A DNA stretch of 64,000 nucleotides, taken from positions 17,887,001 through 17,951,000 of the forward strand of contig NC_092566.1 of NCBI RefSeq assembly GCF_037975245.1. Reading direction: 5' to 3'. Below, piece by piece: positions 47,801-60,100 of the stretch. A program made the position numbers and the translations under genes. Numbering within the stretch: the stretch's first letter is position 1; each line of letters starts with the position of its first letter. The stretch comes from Apostichopus japonicus (Eukaryota > Echinodermata > Holothuroidea > Aspidochirotida > Stichopodidae). The notes beneath the pieces were generated by a model that was not told the origin of the DNA, did not search any database, and saw only the letters and a program-made list of their open reading frames with translations.

Positions 47801-50800
47801 TTATGGCAGTTTTATTGCCTGGTTGGTAACAGAATGGACCGCTCTATCACATGGACCTGTTTTGGGAACAATTAAAAAAATCAGGATTTCGGCCAAAAAT
47901 TGAAAAAATCATAAGGCTATATACCCTTACCAAAATGTCAAATTTCGACCAAAAATCGAATCTTTCGGATTTCGATCAGGATGGATTATATCGATTCCCG
48001 TAACTCATATCTGTTGTTTAATCCATAAAAGTCGGTTGACTGAGCTATCATTTTCATACAAATGACATTTGAACATTCATATCAATATTATTATTAAATT
48101 TTCTATCAAAAAATGACCTATTATGGCAGTTTTATTGTCTGGTTGGTAACAGAATGGACCGCTCTATCACATGGACCTGTTTTGGGAACAATTAAAAAAA
48201 TCAGGATTTCGGCCAAAATTGAAAAAATCATAATTACCAAAATGTCCATAATTACCAAAATTACCAAAAATCATAATTACCAAAATGTCAAATTTCGACC
48301 AAAAATCGAATCTTTCGGATTTCGATCAGGATGGATTATATCGATTCCCGTAACTCATATCTGTTGTTTAATCCATAAAAGTCGGTTGACTGAGCTATCA
48401 TTTTCATAAAAATGACATTTGAACATTCATATCAATATTATTATTAAATTTTCTATCAGATATGGACCTATTATGGCAGTTTTATTGTCTGGTTGGTAAC
48501 AGAATGGACCGCTCTATCACATGGACCTGTTTCGGGAACAATTAAAAAAATCACGATTTCGGCCAAAAATTGAAAAAATCATAAGGCTATATATACCCTT
48601 ACCAAAATGTCAAATTTCGACCAAAAATCGAATCTTTCGGATTTCGATCAGGATGGATTATATCGATTCCCGTAACTCATATCTGTTGTTTAATCCATAA
48701 AAATCGGTTGACTGAGCTATCATTTTCATAAAAATGACATTTGAACATTCATATCAATATTATTATTAAATTTTCTATCAGATATGGACCTATTATGGCA
48801 GTTTTATTGTCTGGTTGGTAACAGAATGGACCGCTCTATCACATGGACCTGTTTCGGGAACAATTAAAAAAATCACGATTTCGGCCAAAAATTGAAAAAA
48901 TCATAAGGCTATATATACCCTTACCAAAATGTCAAATTTCGACCAAAAATCGAATCTTTCGGATTTCGATCAGGATGGATTATATCGATTCCCGTAACTC
49001 ATATCTGTTGTTTAATCCATAAAAATCGGTTGACTGAGCTATCATTTTCATAAAAATGACATTTGAACATTCATATCAATATTATTATTTTATTTTCTAT
49101 CAGATATGGACCTATTATGGCAGTTTTATTGCCTGGTTGGTAACAGAATGGACCGCTCTATCACATGGACCTGTTTTGGGAACAATTAAAAAAATCAGGA
49201 TTTCGGCCAAAAATTGAAAAAATCATAAGGCTATATACCCTTACCAAAATGTCAAATTTCGACCAAAAATCGAATCTTTCGGATTTCGATCAGGATGGAT
49301 TATATCGATTCCCGTAGCTCATGTCTGTTGTTTAATCCATAAAAGTCGGTTGACTGAGCTATCATTTTCATACAAATGACATTTGAACATTCATATCAAT
49401 ATTATTATTAAATTTTCTATCAAAAAATGACCTATTATGGCAGTTTTATTGTCTGGTTGGTAACAGAATGGACCGCTCTATCACATGGACCTGTTTTGGG
49501 AACAATTAAAAAAATCAGGATTTCGGCCAAAATTGAAAAAATCATAATTACCAAAATGTCCATAATTACCAAAATTACCAAAAATCATAATTACCAAAAT
49601 GTCAAATTTCGACCAAAAATCGAATCTTTCGGATTTCGATCAGGATGGATTATATCGATTCCCGTAACTCATATCTGTTGTTTAATCCATAAAAGTCGGT
49701 TGACTGAGCTATCATTTTCATAAAAATGACATTTGAACATTCATATCAATATTATTATTAAATTTTCTATCAGATATGGACCTATTATGGCAGTTTTATT
49801 GTCTGGTTGGTAACAGAATGGACCGCTCTATCACATGGACCTGTTTTGGGAACAATTAAAAAAATCACGATTTCGGCCAAAAATTGAAAAAATCATACCT
49901 TTACCAAAATGTCAAATTTCGACCAAAAATCGAATCTTTCGGATTTCGATCAGGATGGATTATATCGATTCCCGTAACTCATATCTGTTGTTTAATCCAT
50001 AAAAGTCGGTTGACTGAGCTATCATTTTCATAAAAATGACATTTGAACATTCATATCAATATTATTATTTAATTTTCTATCAGATATGGACCTATTATGG
50101 CAGTTTTATTGTCTGGTTGGTAACAGAATGGACCGCTCTATCACATGGACCTGTTTTGGGAACAATTAAAAAAATCAGGATTTCGGCCAAAAATTGAAGA
50201 AATCATAAGGCTTATACCCTTACCAAAATGTCAAATTTCGACCAAAAATCGAATCTTTCGGATTTCGATCAGGATGGATTATATCGATTCCCGTAACTCA
50301 TATCTGTTGTTTAATCCATAAAAGTCGGTTGACTGAGCTATCATTTTCATAAAAATGACATTTGAACATTCATATCAATATTATTATTAAATTTTCTATC
50401 AGATATGGACCTATTATGGCAGTTTTAGTGTCTGGTTGGTGACAGAATGGACCGCTCTATCACATGGACCTGTTTTGGGAACAATTAAAAAAATCACGAT
50501 TTCGGCCAAAAATTGAAAAAATCATAAGGCTTATACCCTTACCAAAATGTCAAATTTCGACCAAAAATCGAATCTTTCGGATTTCGATCAGGATGGATTA
50601 TATCGATTCCAGTAACTCATATCTGTTGTTTAATCCATAAAAGTCGGTTGACTGAGCTATCATTTTCATACAAATGACATTTGAACATTCATATCAATAT
50701 TATTATTAAATTTTCTATCAGATATGGACCTATTATGGCAGTTTTATTGCCTGGTTGGTAACAGAATGGACCGCTCTATCACATGGACCTGTTTTGGGAA

Positions 50801-53800
50801 CAATTAAAAAATCACGATTTCGGCCAAAAATTGAAAAATCATAAGGCTATAAAATGTCAAATTTCGACCAAAAATCGAATCTTTCGGATTTCGATCAGGA
50901 TGGATTATATCGATTCCCGTAACTCATATCTGTTGTTTAATCCATAAAAGTCGGTTGACTGAGCTATCATTTTCATAAAAATGACATTTGAACATTCATA
51001 TCAATATTATTATTAAATTTTCTATCAGATATGGACCTATTATGGCAGTTTTATTGCCTGGTTGGTAACAGAATGGACCGCTCTATCACATGGACCTGTT
51101 TTGGGAACAATTAAAAAATCACGATTTCGGCCAAAAATTGAAAAATCATAAGGCTATACCCTTACCAAAATGTCAAATTTCGACCAAAAATCGAATCTTT
51201 CGGATTTCGATCAGGATGGATTATATCGATTCCCGTAACTCATATCTGTTGTTTAATCCATGAAAGTCGGTTTACTGAGCTATCATTTTCATACAAATGA
51301 CATTTGAACATTCATATCAATATTATTATTAAATTTTCTATCAGATATGGACCTATTATGGCAGTTTTATTGCCTGGTTGGTAACAGAATGGACCGCTCT
51401 ATCACATGGACCTGTTTTGGGAACAATTAAAAAAAATCACGATTTCGGCCAAAAATTGAAAAAATCATAAGGATATACCCTTACCAAAATGTCAAATTTC
51501 GACCAAAAATCGAATCTTTCGGATTTCGATCAGGATGGATTATATCGATTCCCGTAACTCATATCTGTTGTTTAATCCATAAAAATCGGTTGACTGAGCT
51601 ATCATTTTCATACAAATGACATTTGAACATTCATATCAATATTATTATTAAATTTTCTATCAGATATGGACCTATTATGGCAGTTTTATTGCCTGGTTGG
51701 TAACAGAATGGACCGCTCTATCACATGGACCTGTTTTGGGAACAATTAAAAAAATCACGATTTCGGCCAAAAATTGAAAAAATCATAAGGCTATACCCTT
51801 ACCAAAATGTCAAATTTCGACCAAAAATCGAATCTTTCGGATTTCGATCAGGATGGATTATATCGATTCCCGTAACTCATATCTGTTGTTTAATCCATGA
51901 AAGTCGGTTTACTGAGCTATCATTTTCATACAAATGACATTTGAACATTCATATCAATATTATTATTAAATTTTCTATCAGATATGGACCTATTATGGCA
52001 GTTTTATTGCCTGGTTGGTAACAGAATGGACCGCTCTATCACATGGACCTGTTTTGGGAACAATTAAAAAAAATCACGATTTCGGCCAAAAATTGAAAAA
52101 ATCATAAGGATATACCCTTACCAAAATGTCAAATTTCGACCAAAAATCGAATCTTTCGGATTTCGATCAGGATGGATTATATCGATTCCCGTAACTCATA
52201 TCTGTTGTTTAATCCATAAAAATCGGTTGACTGAGCTATCATTTTCATACAAATGACATTTGAACATTCATATCAATATTATTATTAAATTTTCTATCAG
52301 ATATGGACCTATTATGGCAGTTTTATTGCCTGGTTGGTAACAGAATGGACCGCTCTATCACATGGACCTGTTTTGGGAACAATTAAAAAAATCACGATTT
52401 CGGCCAAAAATTGAAAAAATCATAAGGCTATACCCTTACCAAAATGTCAAATTTCGACCAAAAATCGAATCTTTCGGATTTCGATCAGGATGGATTATAT
52501 CGATTCCCGTAACTCATATCTGTTGTTTAATCCATAAAAATCGGTTGACTGAGCTATCATTTTCATACAAATGACATTTGAACATTCATATCAATATTAT
52601 TATTAAATTTTCTATCAGATATGGACCTATTATGGCAGTTTTATTGCCTGGTTGGTAACAGAATGGACCGCTCTATCACATGGACCTGTTTTGGGAACAA
52701 TTAAAAAAATCACGATTTCGGCCAAAAATTGAAAAAATCATAAGGCTATACCCTTACCAAAATGTCAAATTTCGACCAAAAATCGAATCTTTCGGATTTC
52801 GATCAGGATGGATTATATCGATTCCCGTAACTCATATCTGTTGTTTAATCCATAAAAATCGGTTGACTGAGCTATCATTTTCATACAAATGACATTTGAA
52901 CATTCATATCAATATTATTATTAAATTTTCTATCAGATATGGACCTATTATGGCAGTTTTATTGCCTGGTTGGTAACAGAATGGACCGCTCTATCACATG
53001 GACCTGTTTTGGGAACAATTAAAAAAATCACGATTTCGGCCAAAAATTGAAAAAATCATAAGGCTATACCCTTACCAAAATGTCAAATTTCGACCAAAAA
53101 TCGAATCTTTCGGATTTCGATCAGGATGGATTATATCGATTCCCGTAACTCATATCTGTTGTTTAATCCATAAAAATCGGTTGACTGAGCTATCATTTTC
53201 ATACAAATGACATTTGAACATTCATATCAATATTATTATTAAATTTTCTATCAGATATGGACCTATTATGGCAGTTTTATTGCCTGGTTGGTAACAGAAT
53301 GGACCGCTCTATCACATGGACCTGTTTTGGGAACAATTAAAAAATCACGATTTCGGCCAAAAATTGAAAAATCATCAGGCTATAAAATGTCAAATTTCGA
53401 CCAAAAATCGAATCTTTCGGATTTCGATCAGGATGGATTATATCGATTCCCGTAACTCATATCTGTTGTTTAATCCATAAAAATCGGTTGACTGAGCTAT
53501 CATTTTCATACAAATGACATTTGAACATTCATATCAATATTATTATTAAATTTTCTATCAGATATGGACCTATTATGGCAGTTTTATTGCCTGGTTGGTA
53601 ACAGAATGGACCGCTCTATCACATGGACCTGTTTTGGGAACAATTAAAAAATCACGATTTCGGCCAAAAATTGAAAAAATCATAAGGCTATACCCTTACC
53701 AAAATGTCAAATTTCGACCAAAAATCGAATCTTTCGGATTTCGATCAGGATGGATTATATCGATTCCCGTAACTCATATCTGTTGTTTAATCCATAAAAA

Positions 53801-54240
53801 TCGGTTGACTGAGCTATCATTTTCATAAAAATGACATTTGAACATTCATATCAATATAATTATTAAATTTTCTATCAGATATGGACCTATTATGGCAGTT
53901 TTATTGCTTGGTTGGTAACAGAATGGACCGCTCTATCACATGGACCTGTTTTGGGAACAATTAAAAAAATCACGATTTCGGCCAAAAATTGAAAAAATCA
54001 TAAGGCTATACCCTTACCAAAATGTCAAATTTCGACCAAAAATCGAATCTTTCGGATTTCGATCAGGATGGATTATATCGATTCCCGTAACTCATATCTG
54101 TTGTTTAATCCATAAAAATCGGTTGACTGAGCTATCATTTTCATAAAAATGACATTTGAATATTTATATCAATATTATCGAATTTTCCTATTATATCGCA
54201 GATTTATTGCCTGGTTGGTAACAGAATTTGCCGCTCTATC
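41850..54240 (+). repeat. Satellite array, ~39 tandem units of ~318 bp
   Basis: Using the start of ATGGACCTGTTTTGGGAACA (or its variants) as a marker, 38 units begin at 42133, 42451, 42769, 43087, 43406 and so on to 53940, preceded by a truncated unit at about 41860. Most spacings are 316-322 bp, with shorter (307-312) and longer (350) classes. Identity between units appears very high, with recurring variants (tcAcgatt/tcAggatt, aaAtcgg/aaGtcgg, taAaaatg/taCaaatg, ctgttTtgg/ctgttCcgg). Each unit contains two related halves, CGGCCAAAAATTGAA and CGACCAAAAATCGAA, about 54 bp apart, and a short dyad ATCGAATC...GATTTCGAT. About 18 units keep a 66-98 aa open frame (68 aa canonical: MDLFWEQLKKSRFRPKIEKI start, TELSFS end). 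The others are broken by indels, so protein coding is doubtful. All units are head-to-tail. Confidence 0.97.
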
Positions 54241-54445
54241 ACAAAATCCTTGCAAACTAAACACATTTGCCGAAAAATGTTTCAAAAGGGTATAGCATCC
54301 GTTTTCGTAATCAGTTTCGTGAGATCTGACAAAATCATAAGATATATATTTACCAAATTTTGTCCGAAAAAGTCAACTTTCTCAGATATCAGTCTCGATA
54401 TTTCTAATGGATCCATTGGGTCCAGAAACACATTGACCCCTTGAT
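54150..54445 (+). repeat. Decayed right-edge satellite unit
   Basis: It keeps 'tttattgcctggttggtaacagaat', 'ccgctctatcaca', 'aaaatcataag', 'ttaccaaa' and 'tcagtctcgat' in monomer order, but with many substitutions and an insertion of about 60 bp, ending at TTGGGTCCAGAAA. Sequence beyond about 54445 is unrelated to the monomer. Confidence 0.65.
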
Positions 54446-57198
54446 AACCCTCTCTTACAAGGTATTGTAGTGGAGAAAATACCTATTATTCACATGACTT
54501 TCGGAACAAGTGTCTATTAAGAGTTTGTTAGGCGTTAAGTTGCATCTTAGACACTTTCCTACAACATACGAATGTCTCCTTTATGCTGATGATGTCATCA
54601 TTGTCCCCTTAAATACATATTGAAGTTTTACAAAGTCGATTGTTAATGGGGGAAAAAAAATCCGCGAAATCGATTGTTCCAGGGGTTCGTTGTAGTCGTG
54701 TGAACATTAATTAAAATGCCAATGATTTGGGACTTGGCTTTGTTTATTGGAATCTATAACGATAATGGCTGCACGCTTCCGCTTTTTGAAAAATGCAACT
54801 TATATCAATACGGATGGGACCAATCAAACCCCAACAAGAACAGAACACTAGGCAAGCAACCAACAAAAAATACGTGATTGAAACAATGTTTATCTTGATT
54901 AATTTTATTACTTATAGATTCTTTGAAGAAATTGGGTTAAGTAAGTAGATTAACTGAAACGCTAGTATAGCTAGTGATTACTTTTACTAATAGCCCCGTA
55001 AATACAATTACGTTTAATCATTGAATAATAAATGACCTCCACACTATGCATACCATGCGTGGTATGGTAAAACTGTACATAGGGATATAATGTAGGAATT
55101 AAACATGTGTTTGGTACCACTACACGTTACGTTAAACCAGATCCATATATGTCTATATTTGGAATAAAACTGTTGAGGTCATGCAACAATATCCATCTAA
55201 GAATAACACTGCGGATTTACAGACAAACATTTAGCCTATGTACAGCAAATCCATATAAAATATTGTATATAGACTATACTCTTTCAATCTTAGCAAATAT
55301 TACCATTTGGGTTAAGCATGTGCTTAACTAAACGCTAATGGTGTAGTTTAGCGGTTATGTGATCATATATGGTATGAATAGGGCCTAAATGCAAGAATTG
55401 AGGCTACAATCCCTCTTCCATTATCAACACTTTTAACTGTTACTATATTTCAATGTACATATCACAAACAATTATTTGGGTAATATATGAGTTATCTGAC
55501 GTGATCAATCAATGAATCGTAATTTTGCGGTCATCAGTATTGGTTTCCAAATGTTATCATGCTACAAAAATTGTTAAAATTTTTCAAAATCAGAGACCTA
55601 AAAATGATCTGATCCTCCATTTTGTTTCGAGGCATAGAGTAGTGTTAGTTTTAGGTAGCTGAACGTCTCAGTGAGATAGACGCGTTGAGGGTAGCGGTCA
55701 AATATGCACCTCAGTGACCATTCTTGGACTTTCTAGCATATTTCGGGGAAATGCTGATGACTTTTAAGCTAGTCTTGCAAAATTCCTTCTAGATGTTCTA
55801 TTTAGATGATCATACAAGTGTGTAATCTTATCATTCAGAAGAATTGCTTCGTAATTACTACGGAAGAAAGCAACCACATCGATTTTAAAAAGCGTGCGTT
55901 AACATGAGAAATCGGTGGAAGGCTACATAGAGCATAATTTACAGCAAAATTAAAAACGGAAAAATGATAAACCATAACACCAAACAATTATTTATTAAAA
56001 GGATAAGACGAAAAGAATTTTCCCCACGAATTGCCGTGGTGGATGGAACGAATGTTACTCAAAAATTGTCATTTATTTTTAAGGGTTTGAATGCAATCAA
56101 ATGTTTCAAATGGTATGGTCAATATAGTCAGTTAATTGGAACTAATCTCACACGTTTTATTTAACAAAATTTTGTAACGTATCAAGAGCCCCAACCGATG
56201 TAACCACAAACTATCAACAAAAGTAAACAAGAAAATCAAACTATTAATTGTCAACAACTTCTCACCTATGTTTCCATTTGGTTTCTGTTTCGCGTTGATT
56301 AATGTTCATCATTTTTTAATGACATCGTTTGTTAATGTTTACCTTAATTAGTGGGAATAAGTGATGATTAATTAATCAATTAATAAATGTTTGTCGTGCA
56401 GTTTCTCTTTCATTTCAATTCTCTCAAATTGTCAAAGAGTAGCTGATGGAAGTAATGATAAGTTTTAATTCTGTGTAATATCTTGATACATCGGATAAGT
56501 TTATTTCAATTTGAAAATACAGAATACGCCGACGAACAACGGATTGAATAATACGATGCTGTGATGGCCTGCGCTGAAAAAACATTATTTTTATATGAAG
56601 GCCGAGAATTATTCCTACTTCATAATAAACTAAGGAAACTATGAACATATTTCAAGGGCAGCATTTTAAAACTGATCTCAAAATACATAGGCATAGGCAA
56701 ATACTTTCACATGAAAAAGAGGCACAAATGCCGACAACGGCAAGCAACTACATATATTTCCGAAATGTTCCGAAATAATTTGGATGTTTACCTCAAGTCA
56801 AATCGTCAATAAAAAAAAAATGATATGAATTCTGGGATAAAGCTTTATCGAGATTTTACAGATTTGGGGGGGGGGGGTTATATTTAGATGTAATCATTTG
56901 CATAAACTATCTGAAAGACGAAAATATTTATTACTAAAAATACATGATTATCAGTGGTTGCGTTACCTTTGAGATAGCGATGTTTTTATATTATATCACC
57001 AATCGAATGGAAACGTTTGCTAGCTAACATAATAATTATCAATTACAAATCTTGGAATAGATATACAAAAAACGAAAACGAAATTTCATTTCATTTATAC
57101 ATCCCAGTTCAACCAATGAAGTGATAAAATAGAAGAAAAAGGTATAGCTGCGATCGTTCTTGTTCGAGTAATTTCTCGATTTGAAATCCGAGTTGTGT
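54446..57198. other. Intergenic DNA right of the satellite
   Basis: AT-rich, with one reverse-transcriptase-like relic at 54523-54626 and a possible poly(A) signal for the downstream minus-strand gene (AATAAA, 56932-56927). Frames at 55107-55331, 55964-56164 and 56424-56648 have no recognised family. Poly-G at about 56866-56876. Confidence 0.45.
54523..54626 (+). pseudogene. Reverse-transcriptase fragment with YADD box
   Basis: A ~30-codon open stretch ends ...TTYECLLYADDVIIVPLNTY then stop; YADD is at 54582-54593. Y-A-D-D followed by hydrophobic residues is the catalytic motif of reverse transcriptases, and the leading L-G-V-K-L-like residues fit the strand before it. Only this scrap remains, so it is a dead retroelement piece or, less likely, chance. 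Confidence 0.45.
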
Positions 57199-60100
57199 TT
57201 AGTAACGCCACATCGACGAACCTCCGTCAACCTCATCACGCCCATCTGACCAATAGTCATCTTTCTTTCCACTATTCTGAAAGGTAAAATAATATTGTTA
57301 TTCCATAAACATATATCCAACTCTTTTTAAGGAAAATTCTGAAGAAGAATGTCATGTGTCACTTTGTAAATATGCTATTCTTAAAAGTCTTGCAAAGTTT
57401 GTCGGACAACAGTCTTCACAAATGCCTGAGAAGACCAGCATAAATTATAGGCAGCGAATCATGTACTTCGATAAACCTTCGTTATTTCCATTTTCGATTT
57501 AATTATTGTTTACCTTATAATAACCTTCTACTTCATCTGGGTCCATGTAAGGGAATCCGGTCTTCTTTTTCTTGTATTGTTCCGGTTGAGCGCCTCCATA
57601 TTTGGTCGTTCCACCCGTCTTTCTATCTTTGTACTTCAGTATCGGAGGGAAACAAACAGATATAAGTAAGTTATTATGGTGACGCAAAATAAAAAAAATA
57701 AAAAAACATTGTGTTTGTGCGTTCAAGTTTGCTCAAAATTATTCATTTGATTTTCCCAGGCAGGTTGCTTTCGTCCACGTATTATGTAGAGTTGTAGAGT
57801 AAACCATTTCTCAGTTATTGACTGCATTGAGCAATTTTAGAATTCTTACTGTCCTTTATAGTTCGCTTTTACACTTTTCAATGTTTCTTTTTTCTCGTTT
57901 ACCATAAACACAAAATAGCCTCCTACAGACCAGTCGCTTTGCAGCCTATTCTGCAGTTTAACATCTTTGCAGGACTTACTATATATAACGACTGTAACAT
58001 GTGTTACCATGTTCATCCCACAGTTCAGCAAATACTGATGTACGATTCAAATCCACAACCAGAAGGAACTGATAACTCTACAAGGCCCAGGTGGAAATCG
58101 TTTATAGCATTTATTTCTACGAAGATGTATATTCCATCTTTAATCGATAAATCTTAATTATACACAATAACACACTGCGATGAACAGTATATGACAAAAT
58201 GACACACCGTGGTCCAAAAATAATAATAAAACGTTATGAGTTTCAGAATAGAAATTAATTTTAATTTACGTTTACGGTGTCAGGCTCTTCATTGACTCGC
58301 CGGTATGACACACGGGAAGGGGATATTCTCTCTTGTGTCGTCCGACATATATATTTAACTTCATTGATCACAAATAGCTCGATCAGAACTTGTACTGCAT
58401 GCAACTTCCTCGCATATCTTGCAAATCATTATTTGTTATAAAGTTATCTCAGGTGTTGTTAAGCCAGTGCTATTTCAAGACCAATTTGAACAGGACAATA
58501 AATACTATTTCACAAAGTTTACATCAACTGTACCGGCCAGAATAATAGGTGTCACGTTACTGGTGAGTGATTTTGCATAGGCCTCTATATCTTAATATCT
58601 GATTCAATATTATTTCTTAGCAACACCATCCGACCTTATCATCCTGAATTAGTCCTAAAAGATAGATAATCTTGCACGTACTCCTTAAACACTTTTGCAT
58701 GTATATAGATGAAGGGTTTTTGCGACTAACTCTCCTCACATCGTAATAATTTGTACACACTAAGTTTTCCAAAGTCGGCACGGAATAACGATCAATAATA
58801 TGTTACCTCGTCTCTTTGCAAATCCAGCATCAATCTCGTATCTTCCAACTCTCTTCGAAGGGATTCAAGCTCTCCCGCTGCTTTTTCCCTATCTTTGCGT
58901 TCTTTTTCGAAATCCTTGCGGTACTGCAATACCTGTACAATGAGCCACCAAAACGATAAAATCATCATCGTTTGCTAAAACAAACTAACTGTATTATAAG
59001 AAATAATATTTAAAGCGGTTAAAACAACATTTCTGGCATTTCATACTGGATGGTTTACTGACCGGTCGACCAACCCACCGGTGTCTGTATGACTGACTAA
59101 CTTGATAATGGACTGACCCAAACTTTAACAAAGATCGTTTCTAAAATATTGACTTCATTTCAAAAGAATGTTAATTTTTCCATAAACCAAAAAGCAGATA
59201 GATGTACTGGTTATCTACCACAGAAAAACAAAACCGTTTTTTTAAAGTTCACAGCTTCGTGACGAATTGATCAAGTTTTCTTTTTACAGATCATGTAATA
59301 TGTTCTCTTCGACAAATACATTATTGAGTTAGACAGTTCGCATAACGTTACCAAGATCTATGCTCAAACATTGTGGGAAAGAATTCAATTCGTTACAGAA
59401 AGTATGAAATGCACAAGTATGCCCCATTATAACGTTAACGAAGACAAGTGTCCCTTGCAATGGCCGATCCATGCTTTCTCGGAAGATGTGCCGGGCGGCA
59501 ACTGTCGGTAAACGAATTTAACGCAATACCGAAAGAGGGATGCTTAAGTAAACATCGCTAGTAAGTAAGGAATGGCCTTTTAAAGCGTGCTCAATTTTGC
59601 CAGTACGTATATTTTATCTCGAGCAAAATATATTTGCAGCTTAGTTTTAGTATATTGATATGATATTTCAACTATTTGAATCTATTGCCTTGGAACTGTT
59701 TATAGAAATTTCGTGACATGTAGTCATTACAGAATACAGAACAGAATTTAAAAAAAGAGAAAACGGTCTAAATGGACTTAAAAGAATCTATAAATTTGCT
59801 GATCAAAACAACTACATTCAGTTCAGATTCTTATTAGTAACTGGAAAGTATTCATGCCTGAAGGCATACATCAATTTTGTCATGTTTTTCTAAAAAGTTT
59901 TTTACTCTCATTCTCCCATTTCAGCGCGCCCCCCCCCTAAACCAGGCGCCCGGGCCACGTGCCCTTCCTTGACCCCCTAGCTACGCCACTGTACATACCT
60001 GCTCTTTCAGAAACAAGATATCATCCTCTGGGGTGTTGTCTGGTTGAGCTTGGGCTGGTTTGGATGCTGCTTTCTTAGCCATCTTTTCTGAACGGATTCT

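Noticed and set aside
42133-54146. The ~68-aa frames as a tandem gene family
   Set aside because: They recur because the DNA unit is homogenised; more than half the units are frame-broken, and there are no introns, Kozak pattern or recognisable domain. Kept as a finding, not annotated as genes.
41850-54240. CRISPR-like array
   Set aside because: Units are ~318 bp, near-identical throughout, with no unique spacers, in a eukaryotic genome.
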